Positions 52,801-63,508 of a stretch of DNA of 64,000 bases are shown here, piece by piece. The notes beneath the pieces are model-generated. The model was given only the letters and a program-made list of their open reading frames with translations, ran no database searches and was not told where the DNA came from. Source of the stretch: Xiphophorus maculatus (lineage: Eukaryota; Chordata; Actinopteri; Cyprinodontiformes; Poeciliidae); contig NC_036447.1 of assembly GCF_002775205.1 (NCBI RefSeq), positions 29,324,245 through 29,388,244 of the forward strand, read 5' to 3'. The translations under genes were made by a program, and so were the position numbers. Position 1 is the first letter of the stretch. Each line of letters starts with the position of its first letter.

Positions 52801-55800
52801 GTTTTCCTGTAGCGGGTCCAGAAGGGAAGCAAAGTCCTCAGCTGTGTCTCCATTTAGCTGCACCAACCCGTCCAGCTGACAGGAAACAGAACAGCAGTTA
52901 GCATTTACACAGTACATATTTGATGCAAGGTTTTAAATAAGCAGCTAATTTTATGCTAACATTATATTAAAAAAAACATGTTTGTGTTTTAAATATCTGA
53001 AATCTTTCCTGTTTTATCCAGTTTTCATTCCACGTTGTTTTTTACTTTTAAGCAGTTATGATGCACAGTAGCAAAACCTGAAACTGCTGCCGCACAAGTT
53101 ACTCAACAGGTTGTTGAGTGAGTGAGTTAGCTGATGCCTCCAGCCTCGCTTAGCTCATTGTGAGAGGCGGAGCAGCTAAAGCCTTTCTTCTGCCTACATC
53201 TCCCAGATGTATACTGTTATTGATTTAGTGTCCAGCCCTGCTGTAAATCCATCTAAACAAATATTTTCTTGAAATGTTCTATCATTTAGTTGATCTGGAT
53301 GTTTGGTGGGACTTGGTGAAAAATAAAATCTTATCAAAATCAGAAAATTGATGGTCTTCAATCAAACTCCAACGATGCTGAAATCGTTCTCCTAACCAAT
53401 GTGTTTGCTTTTCTACTGAATTGTGCAGAATCAGTCTCACGTTTAGGGTGAAAAAGGTATTAAAGTAATTTACTAGCATCTCATTTTTATGTCAAAAACA
53501 TATTGTCACAGTCCTGAGATTCACAGGATGAGACGACAGAAACGCAGCGCTCCTACCTGTTGGACCTCCACATGTTTGTGTTCAGGAGGAGAACACCTGG
53601 GCGGGCAGTAGGGCTTGGCCGCCAGCAGTGGGAGCGGTCTGGAAGGCGCAAGGGAGGGGAGTTTGTGTTTGGGTTGAGGTGCAGCAGCAGGTTCAGTGGG
53701 GGACTGAGGGGCTTCTGGGTCTGGCTGATTCTTATGCTCATCATGAGGGTCTGTCAGGTGGGAGGGGGGCTCAGGAAGCTGTTCCGACTGGAACTTCTCA
53801 CTGTGTGAGTTTGTGTCTTTGAGTTGGAGGGCAACTGGTGCAGAAGAGCTGCTGAGGTTCACACCAGGCTGATGTTTTTCATGACTGTCCTCTGTCTGTC
53901 CACAGCGTTCCTGTTCGGTGAGACCGTCTGTGTCCTGCTGGTTTGGACGCTCCAGCCTCTCTGAGTCATCGGCGCCTGACGTCTGGCTGTGCTCCTGCTC
54001 TGTCTGGTTCAGGAACTGGTTAGGTTTGTTAGTGCTTCTGGGCAGCTTCAGGCTGTCCAGTGTTGCATCACTGATGGTGAAGCGGAGGGCGTAGCGCTGT
54101 AAAACCAAAGCTGCCTCCTCTGGAGTCGCTGCTTGTCTGTACGCTTCACACAGCTCAGCTTCCCTGCGTTCTCTGAGAAACAGGAACCAAGACAATTTAA
54201 AGGGGAAGTATTATGTGTTTTCCAAGCACATACTGTCATTTTATAGCACAATCATGTTCCTACTTCTTCAGTTGTTATAAAAATGCTGTATATATAATAA
54301 GACTTACAAAGTTTTTGTAATTGTAATTTAAAGCCTTGAAACTAGGTCCCTGTCTCTTTAAGAAACTCCTACTCTTTCTGAGACTCCCCCTTCAGGAAGT
54401 CATCACAACATGGCTCCTCTTTAACAACATTTTTACCAGCTTTGCCCTCAGAAGCAGTTCCTATAATAAGCTGAGCAGATGCTCAGTTCCACCAGCTGTT
54501 TGCTAATTGCTGCTGGCTAGTCTGAAGGAGCTGAATGGGGGAGTATTGCTTGGAAACTGCAGCTCTGAAGAGGAGCTTCATCCTCAAAGGTGGTGCTATA
54601 TCCGCACAGGCATTTTGCACAATTGAATGGTTACCATGGAGATTAAAGAATTTCTCAAATATACATGAATGAATCAAGGCAACACTCCAGCAATGTTTTT
54701 GATGAGTGACTAAGATTAGAACATGAAGTGAAGCTTAAAGAATTTGATTTTACAGAATACTGCCCCTGGGTGGGTAGAGTAAGAAGTACAGTGTAGTAAA
54801 GCTACTCTTCAATGTAATTTTTTTTTCAAAATGTTACTCAAGTAAATGTAACTACCGGTAGTTGCTGCCTAACTCTGGCTGTAAATGTGCTACTCTCATG
54901 TTTAAAGTAAAACTATCTTACACTTACTTCTCCTCCACAATCTCCTTGTAAGTCTTAATGCTCTTCCTCTTATTGCCATCCACTCCGTTCCCCTTCATCC
55001 TTTTTTCCATCCTCTTCCTCTCCTCCTCCTTTTTAATCAGCTCCTGTGACGTGCTGCGGCGGCGGTTCTTCCAGCGGGCCAGGTCCTGAGACAAAAGTTC
55101 ACAGCGTCCGTCAGTTTCATTCTGCTGAACGCTACCTGACGCACGCCGTTTGAGGACAAGAAGAGCCTCACATCCTGCCACTGGTCCTCCTCTTCCACGA
55201 AAGCGTTGCACTGCTGGTGCATGCGTTCGAATCGTGATGGGCTCAGCGAAGGGAAGTGTCCCGCCTCGTCCTCGTTGGCCATGTCTCCCATACTCGCACT
55301 CCTGTAAATGGAAAAAACCCAAAAAAACACTGAGGATTTTGTCTGACAATAATCACATGTGTTGGTTTTTCTTGTGTTGCACACAGTTTGGAGCGATGTG
55401 TAGCGTGCAATGATAAACAATATGCAGTCCATACTTAAAAAGCAGCAGGCAAAACAAAAAATTGTACTGAACAACAGAAACAACTGGCAAAAAACCCTCA
55501 AAATCCCAGCAAGACATATTTGAAGGAATTTACTGATTTAAACCTAATAATCAGAATCACCTTCAGGTTTATAAATGTATAAAACACTGAGTTACAAAAA
55601 TTTTTTTTTGGAAGTTGTCTATGTTTTTTCAACTGAATTAGGACTATTTTCCACAGCTGAATCTGGAAATGACATCTATTTTTCTCAATCAGGTCAGGAT
55701 TTTATTCTAATGTCATTTAGAGAAATCTGATACTCTGACTGAATTGATGACATTTTTGTGACATTATCAATTCACTTCTGTTAATATTTCTCATTCCAAA

Positions 55801-58800
55801 AAAGGCTTTAGGAGAAAAACATAATTTTCTAACAGTGTTTAAAATAAGTGTCACAACATTTATTTTATACACTCTGTTGGATTTCTGTAAATTGAATAAT
55901 AAGGGTAAGTACATGTAAAAAATTCTCCGTCTCTTTTCTGTCCTGATGGAATCTCTCCTCCTGCTCATCACTCATTGATCCAGATTCTCAGGAAACCGAT
56001 CCATAAGTGATAACAAGTCCTGCATTTTGATGCTCATGTTGCTCCATAGTCCAGAAAATTGTCCTGATTGCACAAAACCAATGTGATTTTTTAATTTACC
56101 AATCCACCATGACCCAAAACAGTTGAAAAACCCCAGACTATTTTTTTTATGTTGACCAGTGTGATCCATCCGTCAGACTATCAGTTACAAATTAACGCGT
56201 TACTGAAGTCGCACCACTTTTTTCAGTAATGAGTAATCTAACGTGTTGCTATTTCAAATCCAGTAGTCAGACTACAGTTACTTATCGAAACCACTTTGAG
56301 TTACTGTGGGTTACTATTTTAGTTTTATTTCCTCTACGCGTCTTGATCGCCATTTCTATGTGACAGTTATCAGCAGCAACAGAAATGTAAACAATGGAGA
56401 GAGATGCGCATTTTGTTGAGTTTCGGTCGCCAAGTCCGATTATTATTTAGCGGCTTTGGGCTTGTTTTTTATAAAGTCGTTCAACTGTCTCTACAGAGTT
56501 TCCATTGACCATAAAATTGAGCAAATTGAAATGACATAGTGTTTTTTTTTCATTGGCAGATTATTTCACTTATAAGGAATTACTGACTTAAGACAAGCTT
56601 CTATATCTGAAAAGTTCCTTGCACGTTAGTTTTGTCTTATTTCAAGAGGACCGAGGTATTTGCACAAGAAACTTGAGGAACATTACTACACATCTTGTGT
56701 TTTGAATAAATGAATCAAATGTTGTGGCCCAGCAGTAGCAATGAACAGTCATGAACATGGTTCCAGAACGTTTGGGTGTTGCACACGGTCTTCGCAGTTT
56801 GTTAACCAACACGTTGACATGCAGCCCATGCATATGTCACCATGCAGGACGTCAGTGAGAGCGAGTCGGTGAAACTTACTCGTTGTCTAAGAGAAAAGCA
56901 ACTCGTCGGCTCACCCTATAACAGCAGCAGAGGGGAGAGTTTGAGGATAACAGGAAGGCACGCCTCAAAGAAGAAGGTATGGAAGGTGAAAATGAGACAA
57001 AGTTCAATTGTTTCCATCATTGATATGAAGACATGAAGACGAGCCGAGCAGAGAGAGCAGCTGTGATGTCAGTGCTATTGTCCTGTTGGTCAAATCAGAG
57101 AAAAGATGAAAAATCAAACATTACTCTCACATCATTGGAGGAAGCTCATCCTCCAGCCAGCATGGTTTCTTTTCCCGCCTCATCTTCCCATCCTCGCTTT
57201 TCTCCTCCTCTCTTCCCGCCTCCACCTGCTCCTCCACCCTCCAGGTGTGAGCCGAGGGAGGACTGGGAGGACATATGAGTGAGGAGGAGGAGGAAGAGGA
57301 TGGTCCGATCGCATTGATAACAGCTGCATCAGGGACCTGCCTGCCCGCCAGCCCAGGACACGTCGGGCTGGACGGGGCTTTGAAAGGCGGAGCTTCAAGT
57401 TCCGCTGCCATGGCAACACAGCCGCTGAAACAATGATCCAATGACAGAGCCAGGATTAACAGGAAACACATCGACACTCATCTGAACTGCTACCACAAAA
57501 ACTGCCAGTTGATCGCCTTGTAGGATAAGTTCACTCTGATTTTAAATCATTGTCTTCTGATTTGTTTTGGCAAACTGGACTTTTCTGTGCTTTTAGCAAG
57601 TAAAAACATTTGCTTGTTCCTGACTAAAATACAGCAATGAAAACGATAGGAGATTTGAAAATTAGTTGTTACTAACTAAAATAATGTTCAACTTTACCCT
57701 GTCAATAATTACACAGTTTTAATAAAAGAACAAAAGTTAATTCCAATCAAATCAAATGAAAAAGAAGTTGTCAGCACGTGCATGCTGTGGATAAGAGATT
57801 GCTTCAAAGGCAATGATTCAACAGAATCAGGAGCAAAAATTCAACCCATTCTAACAGCCAAATGTACGGAGGAGGATTAGGGCCACTGAAAAAAATAATC
57901 AGACTTTTCACATAATGCTGAGTTTAATCTCAAAAGCCTGACTTTAATCCTCTGACAACAAAAAAATGTATTATGAGGGAAAAAATCTGAATTCTTAGAT
58001 TACGGTTAAAATTCAGAGGGGAAAAAAGTCAAAATTCTGTTATTTATTTTTTTTAGTGGCCATAATCCTCTTCCATGCTCATTGTCTTCACTGTTTTATA
58101 CTATGATTTGGACTAAATTTCCACTGAATATGCCAGATTGGATATAATTAAATTAAGTTTTTACTGAACTGAACTGAATATTAGTATATTTAGATTATCT
58201 TGATGTAAGAAGTAATTTTTTAAATTCATACAAATACCCAATCAGATAATCACAGACGTGTTAAACCGTATTGTGAGCAGAGTGAACTTATCCTTCATTT
58301 TGATTCAGTTCTGAAACATTAAACCCAGACAGTTTCACACTGAGCTGAAACCCAGCAGCCAGTCATGCCAACCAACGCCAGAGTTAGTGACCCAACAGCT
58401 GAAGAGCAGAACCATGTTAGAACTGAAAAGAGCTCATAGTTTCCATTAAAGCAGCTAATCAGACATCAGCTATCAAACACTCCTGCAGCAAACCAGAACC
58501 AGTCAGTTCATTCAGAAATCACCAGGAAACCTTCTGATGTTTCCCTTCAACACACCACACTTGCTCTGTCAGGTATTCTAGTTTTAACTGCAGCGGGTTA
58601 GAAACACACCGGCCGTGTCTTCATTCCATCTCAGGAAGTACCTTCCTCCGTCCATGTCTGCTCTGAGTTTGGATCTGTTGCCTGACTGCTTCCCTGCAGT
58701 CTCTGAACTGATGTTGCGTCTGACCGACGCAGGGACTGGCAGGAACTGATTGAAGCCCTGATTTCCTCTGAAGGCCGCCACTTTCTGGAATGTCCCGCTC

Positions 58801-61800
58801 CTCTGAGCCACCATGTCGTCTCTGTCCAGATCGAGGATGTTCTTGTCTCTATCGGAGTCATCGGGTTCGCCTTCAGTTTGGGTCGGTGCTCTGATCACTG
58901 CAGGCTTCAGTGAGCAGTGAGGTGTTTCTTCTGGGATTCTGGGCTGCTGGCTGGCCGCTCTAAAGCAGAACAGTCTGAACTGAAGTAACTAAACACCAAT
59001 GATGAAGAAGCAGGCAACACCATTCTGTTTAGCGACTTCAGCATCCTGCTAAGCACGGCAAACATCCGTTTTCAGCCCACCTGGTGCCGATGAGCACTTC
59101 CTTGTTGCTAGGAGGCGCAGCATCAGCAGCAATTTCCCCTCGGCTGCTCCACCCAGACCCGGGCGGAGGCAGGAAACGCCTGAAATCTGCTGAGCCAGCT
59201 GTTTGTTTTAGGAAAGCACCTGTCCTCCTGGCCATCATGTCGTCCTTCTGAAGGTCGGGGATCCGCTCCTCTTCCTCCTCTTCGTCTTCTGCCTGTGCTC
59301 TCTGCTCGTACAGAGCAAATCGAGCGTCTATCTCGGCGGCCGTAGGGGTGGGTTCGGCGGTCCAGGGTCGGTGTTCCGCAGGGGGAGGGGAGGCTGCACA
59401 GCCATCCATGACAACACTATGGCATACAGCAGCAGAGATGGGTGACTGACCCACAAACTGTCGCAACGATTCGCATAACACGCAAAGCAACAGGGTAAGA
59501 GGAGAGCAGGAAACAGAATAAATAATAATAATATGTTCTGCTTTTCCAAATTATGAAAAATTACCTAAAAGTGGAAAAAACCAAAACAAGTCCAAGAAAT
59601 GATACATCTCCTAGAGCTGACTGTAACTCTGATAGGGATTTAAATGATGTTTGAGGTTGATAATTACACATATTCCTTCTGGAAATATCCATGCACACAC
59701 CTTAAAAGCTTGGTATGAGACTGGGAGACAATTAAGATGATTAAATAAGGTAGCATCTATTGCTGTTGCGATTCAGCGGCTTGTTTACACGACACTGGAG
59801 TTTCTTACACGGTGTTACACCACATTCTGTGACCACCGTATTGTGATCATAAAAAGCACTGTAGCATTATGCTACTATGCTACGCCAAAACCAGCCTAAA
59901 ACATGCAGGATGCCAGCCCCAGAGTAGCAGATGAATGAAGTACTGAAGCCTCAATAAAGTTTTGACGCCCCCTGAACATTTACAATCACATCTTTCAAAG
60001 TATTTGGGGTGGGGGGGATTGTGTATTTAAAATGTAAAACTGTTGCATCATTTCAGCCATTTAAATCTGCAGTATGTAACTTCTATAGAAGAACGTCACT
60101 ATATGTGTGAGACAGATAACCTGTAAAAAGATCGACCACCCTGTGCTGCTATTGTCGTCTCCAGAAAACAACCGATCCGCTCATAAACAACCAGTTAGAG
60201 TCAGGTGGAAGGTCTTATTCAATCTCGTGAATGTGCTGCTAAATGTGCTAATGGCAGAGAAACAACTTACTGTTACAGGAAAACCGTTTACCTACTGTCT
60301 GCAGAGAGCAGAGAGTGTTCACTCCGACATGATTGACAGCGCTAAGACTCGCCTCCTGGCTCTGATTGGTTGATTCAATCACATCACTGGGAGAAGGCAG
60401 AGGAGCTTGATTTTTTTCATATTATCTTTCTCATACCCTACTGTCACGACATAGTGACAATTTTAATAAATGCATAAAAATATATGTATATTTTTATAAA
60501 AGTTACATACTGCAGCTTTAATTAAGACCCATCAGATGCCTGATTCTTCTTGTAGTTCTGCATGCATTCGTGCAGCTTTGTTTCCTACTGATACTACAAA
60601 CAGAGCAATTCAGAAGTGCTTTCAAACTACATGAGGTAGCGAAGGGAAATTTGCCATTAGGACCCTGAAACATGACGCAATGAGGGTAAAAAGCAGTGTC
60701 CTGACTACCTACTCCATGAGTAAAGCAACAGAAAGGGGCCAGTGCTGCTCAGAGCGATGCAGGCTGCTCTGGGTTTGGGCCTCGTCATATTTGGCCTCGT
60801 CCGTACCTGCGATCCCCCTCTGAAAGCCGGAAGCCCAGGTCAACGGTAGTCATGGCTACCGTTGCTTTGGACTGGAGTCGTCTAAGCGACTCCAGCTCCT
60901 CCCCTCTCGACATGGCTGCCGCTGTCGGCTGCTCGATCTCAGTCAGACCTCCAAAGGTCACAACCCTGCCATGACCTCGTCCAGCCTTTGCTGATCCGCT
61001 GATTCCGTAAGTTCTCTGCAGACAAGCCTGACACACGGGGGCTGGCCTATCCTCACTGTAGATGCAGTCTCACAAGTTAAGAGAAGGAAACACATGCATA
61101 CACACACCCATACACAGAGGCACAGGAAGCAGACGGGGACAGGGCGGAGGAGAAATCATGGAAAAGAAGATCAGACTTTGAAGACAAAGGCTTGATGAGG
61201 TTGAAATGTTTAGTTAGACAGGAAGCGGTGGATGAACGGAGGAGGACAGAGCGTGGGGTTTTCTGTTTGGATCATTTCAGCACACACTCGAACACACTTC
61301 GCATTTCTATCTCATCCACTATAAGGTAGCCACATTTTCCTCCTCACTGCTGCTCGTCCGGAGCACAAAACACCCCTTTATCCTGTTCCTCATGTCGCAA
61401 TGAGATCAGCACGGAGACAGAAACAAGGCCGGAGCAGTGCTCTCTGTCACACACACACACACCAACACACCCACACCAATTCCCTTCTCCTTTTTATGCC
61501 AGTTGAACAAGAATATAGAGAAGTGAAAATCTCCAATGATAAATAAAATGTAGTTTAGAAAGTTAAAACTTCTGAATGTGTTTCTTTAATGATTACTAAC
61601 ATGTTTACATGTTTGGGGTGTAAACAAGACTCTGCAGTGGTTATCTTGGCATTAATCATTTCTGTTGATTGATAATGACACAGATAAACACATGTACAAT
61701 GCATTGCGATGTTGGTTTGATAGGGTTTTTCTCTGGGGGGGGGAAAGGAAACCGGAAAAAATTGCAATTCTTCATCAACTGGAAGAAACAAACTAAAGGT

Positions 61801-63508
61801 GTGAAAACGTCCTCCGTCTCACCTGACCTAATGTCCAATTACTCTACATGTTTACATTTGTGATGGTAGATGATACAGAGATTGTTTTCTCCTTCCATGT
61901 GATGGTTGTTATGGAAACTTTGCCTCTCAGCATGCCAGTTTTTGCTGCTGTTCTTTGAGATGTGCTCCTCCCTCACTGCCTCCTCTCTGTGCATGGTGGG
62001 AAGATGAATTTGAGTCATCGTAAAGCTCACCCCTCCCTTCCCCACAGGTTCCACTGGTTTTAAACTTTGTTTTTTATTATTAGATGAGTAGCTATTGTCT
62101 TGCTGCCATTTCCTGATTCAGAAAGATGAACGCACATCTATCTTACAATAAAAGTAAAAAACAGCAAATCAATCATCCAACCAATGAAAGACGTTGAGAC
62201 AAACTATTGGTTGGATTTTTCTAAAATGTTCAGTAAGATATTAAAGTTCAATAACAAAAGATTGATCAATTTTAAGGCTTGGCTAAGTGTGGAGAGTCTG
62301 TATCTATATGTAGCTACCAGATACTCTAACTCACATTCAAGACACACTCACACTATTAGAGCTTTTACTTTGCATTCATTTACTGAAGCATTAGCTATTT
62401 TTAAAAATAATTTAACACACACACACACGCCCACACACACTCACACAGATAGATATGATACAGTCATGTGAAAAAAAGAACACCCTACAGCATATTTAAG
62501 ATCACTTTAACTCTGCAAAGTTCAAATTATATGCTAAAAGTAGTCTTAATAAACCTTCAAACATTGTCATAGGATCAACAGCAGTTACCGTCTGGAATAA
62601 TGCTCTTAGGGCAGAAGAGTCTAAATTATTCTGAATTATTTAGATACTAAAGCAGAGAAAATATTGGGTATGAACCAAACAGAGCACTCCAGGAAAAGAA
62701 GCATGGAGGTCAAAGTGTCATGGTTTGGCTGGACCTGGACGGCTCATCATCATACGACCCACCATGAATCCCAGCAGGTATCAGAACAGAGCACCGACTT
62801 ATACCAGGACATCCAGCCAGGACTTCCTGAAAAGTCCTGGACCAATCCAAGGCCACATCTTGATCTCCTTGAGAAACCCTTCAAACATCTCTCAGCTGTA
62901 AGTGAGGAGTGGGTCAGACTTTCCTCAGGCTGACTTTAGAGATGGTGGAAGGCTACTAGAAGTGTCCAACAAGGGGTAAGACTATGTATTAGGGAGATAG
63001 GGTGTCCTACATTATTTCTTATCAAACACATGAAGTGGTATCATGTGTCAGCTGAGTAAAAAATTATAATTTTTACAATGGTTACCTGTGATTAATCACT
63101 TTCTTTAACTGAGACAAAAAAAAGAAGAACTAAATTTTGATGTGTTTGTGAACGTTTCTTTTGAAAAACTGATTTTTTTAGTAGAGTGTCCTAACTTTTT
63201 CACCTGACAGTACATCCCTGACATACAGCACTGAACTACTCTCATACAAGCAGTGTGTTTGGCACCTTGGTTCAGTCATCCTGAGCCTCTCCCACTTCTG
63301 TACATCAGACGGACTCATGGAGGAGGAAACAAAGCTCATTGGTCCGTCCCTCTGAGGGAGGGGCCTGCTTTGGCCCCGCCTACGAGCCAGGTCATCTCTC
63401 TGCTTATTTGGCATCGCCTTATCTTTTCCCTCTTCTCCCTCATCCTCCTCTTCCTTCAGGGAGGGGTTGTCTTTACGGGTTATGATGTCACAGTCCGCTT
63501 CCTTCACG
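46840..63508 (-). CDS. limch1: limch1 (LIM and calponin-homology domains 1), 3' nineteen coding exons, 5' partial
   Basis: About 1193 C-terminal residues are encoded by 19 exons whose phases all agree. Features in order: recurring [KR]DD(L/M)xxR-type motifs ([29 protein letters not shown]); a Ser/Pro-rich exon ending [28 protein letters not shown] then [39 protein letters not shown] and [16 protein letters not shown]; a Pro/Ser/Gln-rich linker; [20 protein letters not shown] and a charged coiled coil; then one LIM domain and a short GRGQPTPL end. This order is that of LIMCH1; LMO7 is the related alternative. LIMCH1 binds and activates non-muscle myosin II and supports stress fibres and focal adhesions. 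The calponin-homology domain and promoter lie beyond 64000, or this is a CH-less isoform. Confidence 0.93.
46866..47554 (-). other. limch1 last intron
   Basis: AT-rich, with a GT tract at 47510-47524. No exon. Confidence 0.8.
47555..47657 (-). CDS. limch1: limch1 exon r (LIM domain, second zinc finger)
   Basis: 103 nt, phase 0 to 1. Reads [20 protein letters not shown] then [14 protein letters not shown], giving the second finger C-x2-C...C-x2-C. Confidence 0.97.
47918..48026 (-). CDS. limch1: limch1 exon q (LIM domain, first zinc finger)
   Basis: 109 nt, phase 2 to 0. Reads [20 protein letters not shown] then [16 protein letters not shown]. The first LIM zinc finger uses C-x2-C-x17-H-x2-C, and all four ligands are present. 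Confidence 0.97.
48112..48186 (-). CDS. limch1: limch1 exon p
   Basis: 75 nt, phase 2 to 2, [20 protein letters not shown] then SPS, like the GPFSPCSPTPPGQSPNR segment just before the LIM domain. The acceptor AATTCAG at 48187-48193 is the only one in phase. Confidence 0.82.
48677..48776 (-). CDS. limch1: limch1 exon o
   Basis: 100 nt, phase 1 to 2. Reads [20 protein letters not shown] then [13 protein letters not shown]. Poorly conserved linker. Confidence 0.82.
48868..49075 (-). CDS. limch1: limch1 exon n
   Basis: 208 nt, phase 0 to 1. Starts [20 protein letters not shown] and runs through a variable Ser/Gln-rich stretch to KLHFFQ. Confidence 0.92.
49181..49273 (-). CDS. limch1: limch1 exon m (coiled coil)
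   Basis: 31 codons, [20 protein letters not shown] then [11 protein letters not shown]. Strong coiled-coil character, the conserved central region of LIMCH1/LMO7. Confidence 0.96.
50022..50315. mobile_element. MITE family F copy (degraded right end)
   Basis: Starts GATGACGTATTAGAGCCATT and contains repeated TTTTCTAGAAA blocks. The same structure is at 51044 and a looser one at 14100-14490. Confidence 0.5.
50412..50525 (-). CDS. limch1: limch1 exon l
   Basis: 38 codons, phase 0 to 0. Contains [20 protein letters not shown] then RLLQ, the conserved W.WDPEEERRRQEKWQQEQE block. Confidence 0.95.
50730..50755 (-). CDS. limch1: limch1 exon k (26-nt microexon)
   Basis: Acceptor CTTTCCACAG and donor GTAAGTATC bound 26 nt. 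With the base from exon j it encodes EGLEESSVT and restores phase 0. Confidence 0.8.
50846..50936 (-). CDS. limch1: limch1 exon j
   Basis: 91 nt, phase 0 to 1. Reads [20 protein letters not shown] then [10 protein letters not shown]. Splice sites CCCTCAG and GTAAAT. Confidence 0.8.
51044..51335. mobile_element. MITE family F copy
   Basis: Left GACAGCGTATTAGGGCCATT and right AATGGCCCGGACACACTGTC are inverted. Inside, short TTTTCTAGAAA/ATTTCTGAG motifs recur. Confidence 0.6.
51336..52581 (-). other. limch1 intron between exons i and j (part)
   Basis: No exon seen. A Tc1-like terminal scrap at 51714-51790 (AGTGCCTTGCAGAAACATTT) is the only recognisable element. Confidence 0.6.
51714..51790 (+). 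mobile_element. Tc1-like terminal repeat scrap
   Basis: TGCCTTGCAGAAACATTTACACCC is a diverged form of the common fish Tc1-like end. No partner end was found. Confidence 0.45.
52582..52875 (-). CDS. limch1: limch1 exon i
   Basis: 98 codons, phase 0 to 0. Starts [20 protein letters not shown], comparable to the VDGKVSVNG segment of human LIMCH1, and ends [17 protein letters not shown]. Confidence 0.9.
53557..54172 (-). CDS. limch1: limch1 exon h (large linker exon)
   Basis: 616 nt, phase 2 to 0. Starts [20 protein letters not shown], then [20 protein letters not shown], followed by a long, poorly conserved Ser/Pro/Gln/Glu-rich stretch ending in [10 protein letters not shown] and HVEVQQ. Predicted disordered. 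Confidence 0.95.
54197..54768 (-). mobile_element. MITE family A copy (reverse), in limch1 intron
   Basis: Starts TTTAAAGGGGAAGTATTATG and ends ACAGAATACTGCCCC, near full length. It begins 25 bp upstream of the exon h acceptor. Confidence 0.75.
54928..55085 (-). CDS. limch1: limch1 exon g
   Basis: 158 nt, phase 0 to 2. Reads [20 protein letters not shown] and [13 protein letters not shown]. Basic and highly conserved in the family. Only an 86-nt intron separates it from exon f. Confidence 0.95.
55172..55301 (-). CDS. limch1: limch1 exon f
   Basis: 130 nt, phase 2 to 0. Reads [20 protein letters not shown] then [20 protein letters not shown] and D, matching the conserved W-R/F-E-R-L/M-H-x-Q-x-N block of LIMCH1. 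Confidence 0.9.
56495..56550. mobile_element. Repeat family C fragment
   Basis: GAGTTTCCATTGACCATAAA and GCAAATTGAAATGACATAGT match family C's left end only. Confidence 0.45.
56555..56705. mobile_element. MITE family E fragment
   Basis: GACTTAAGACAAGCTTCTAT and TTGCACAAGAAACTTGAGGA with a CTTGTGTTTTG end correspond to family E. Confidence 0.4.
57131..57424 (-). CDS. limch1: limch1 exon e (phase 2-2)
   Basis: 294 nt from acceptor TTGTTTCAG to donor GTGAGAG. Reads [15 protein letters not shown], a serine run, and [15 protein letters not shown]. Only these boundaries keep phase with both neighbours. It may be skipped without a frameshift. Confidence 0.7.
57868..58078. mobile_element. Short inverted-repeat MITE (F-like)
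   Basis: GGAGGAGGATTAGGGCCACT at the left and AGTGGCCATAATCCTCTTCC at the right are 20-bp inverted ends with three mismatches. The interior repeats AAAATCTGAATT-like units. Lies between limch1 exons d and e. Confidence 0.7.
58642..58959 (-). CDS. limch1: limch1 exon d (phase 2-2)
   Basis: 318 nt. Contains [30 protein letters not shown] and [13 protein letters not shown]. It is parallel in layout to exon c (acidic stretch, DDM motif, F.xFLP.P) and looks like an ancient exon duplicate. Confidence 0.88.
59081..59416 (-). CDS. limch1: limch1 exon c (phase 2-2)
   Basis: 336 nt. Contains [20 protein letters not shown], then [19 protein letters not shown] and [10 protein letters not shown], ending EVLIGT. 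Donor GTGGGC. Confidence 0.88.
59417..60806 (-). other. limch1 intron between exons b and c
   Basis: Holds the family B element at 60059-60521. No exon seen. Confidence 0.6.
60059..60521. mobile_element. MITE family B copy (best preserved)
   Basis: Left TTTAAATCTGCAGTATGTAA and right AAAAGTTACATACTGCAGCT followed by TTAA form inverted termini. Interior has GATTGACAGCGCTAAGACTC and CTCCTGGCTCTGATTGGTTG. Serves as the reference copy for the family. Confidence 0.8.
60807..61055 (-). CDS. limch1: limch1 exon b (phase 2-2)
   Basis: 249 nt from acceptor CATCTACAG to donor GTACGG. Begins [20 protein letters not shown] and ends [10 protein letters not shown]. The upper boundary was chosen because it alone fits the phase of exon a. 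Confidence 0.75.
61056..63265 (-). other. limch1 intron between exons a and b
   Basis: Contains CA tracts near 61449 and 62417, and a TA-flanked Tc1/mariner element (62461-63210). No exon that fits the phase was found. Confidence 0.6.
62461..63210 (+). mobile_element. Tc1/mariner-type element with TA target duplication
   Basis: 750 bp flanked by TA (62459-62460 and 63211-63212). Ends CAGTCATGTGAAAAAAAGAA and, inverted, CTGTCAGGTGAAAAAGTTAG. The interior retains GGTCAAAGTGTCATGGTTTG and GACATCCAGCCAGGACTTCC, remnants of a transposase gene, but no long frame. Confidence 0.7.
63266..63508 (-). CDS. limch1: limch1 exon a (phase 2-2)
   Basis: 243 nt. Acidic [12 protein letters not shown], then [10 protein letters not shown] and [16 protein letters not shown], a segment typical of LIMCH1/LMO7. 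The acceptor TTTTACAG has a weak pyrimidine tract. Confidence 0.8.

Larger units (their letters stand above)
55302..57130 (-). other. limch1 intron between exons e and f
   Basis: Contains family C and E fragments (56495-56705) and AT-rich DNA. Nothing coding is supported. Confidence 0.6.

Noticed and set aside
53560-53822. Plus-strand frames opposite limch1 exon h
   Set aside because: They are antisense shadows of a Pro/Ser-rich coding exon that is well supported on the minus strand.
57180-57419. Alternative frame in limch1 exon e ([10 protein letters not shown]...)
   Set aside because: Does not keep phase with the neighbouring exons. The frame ending LEDELPPM does.
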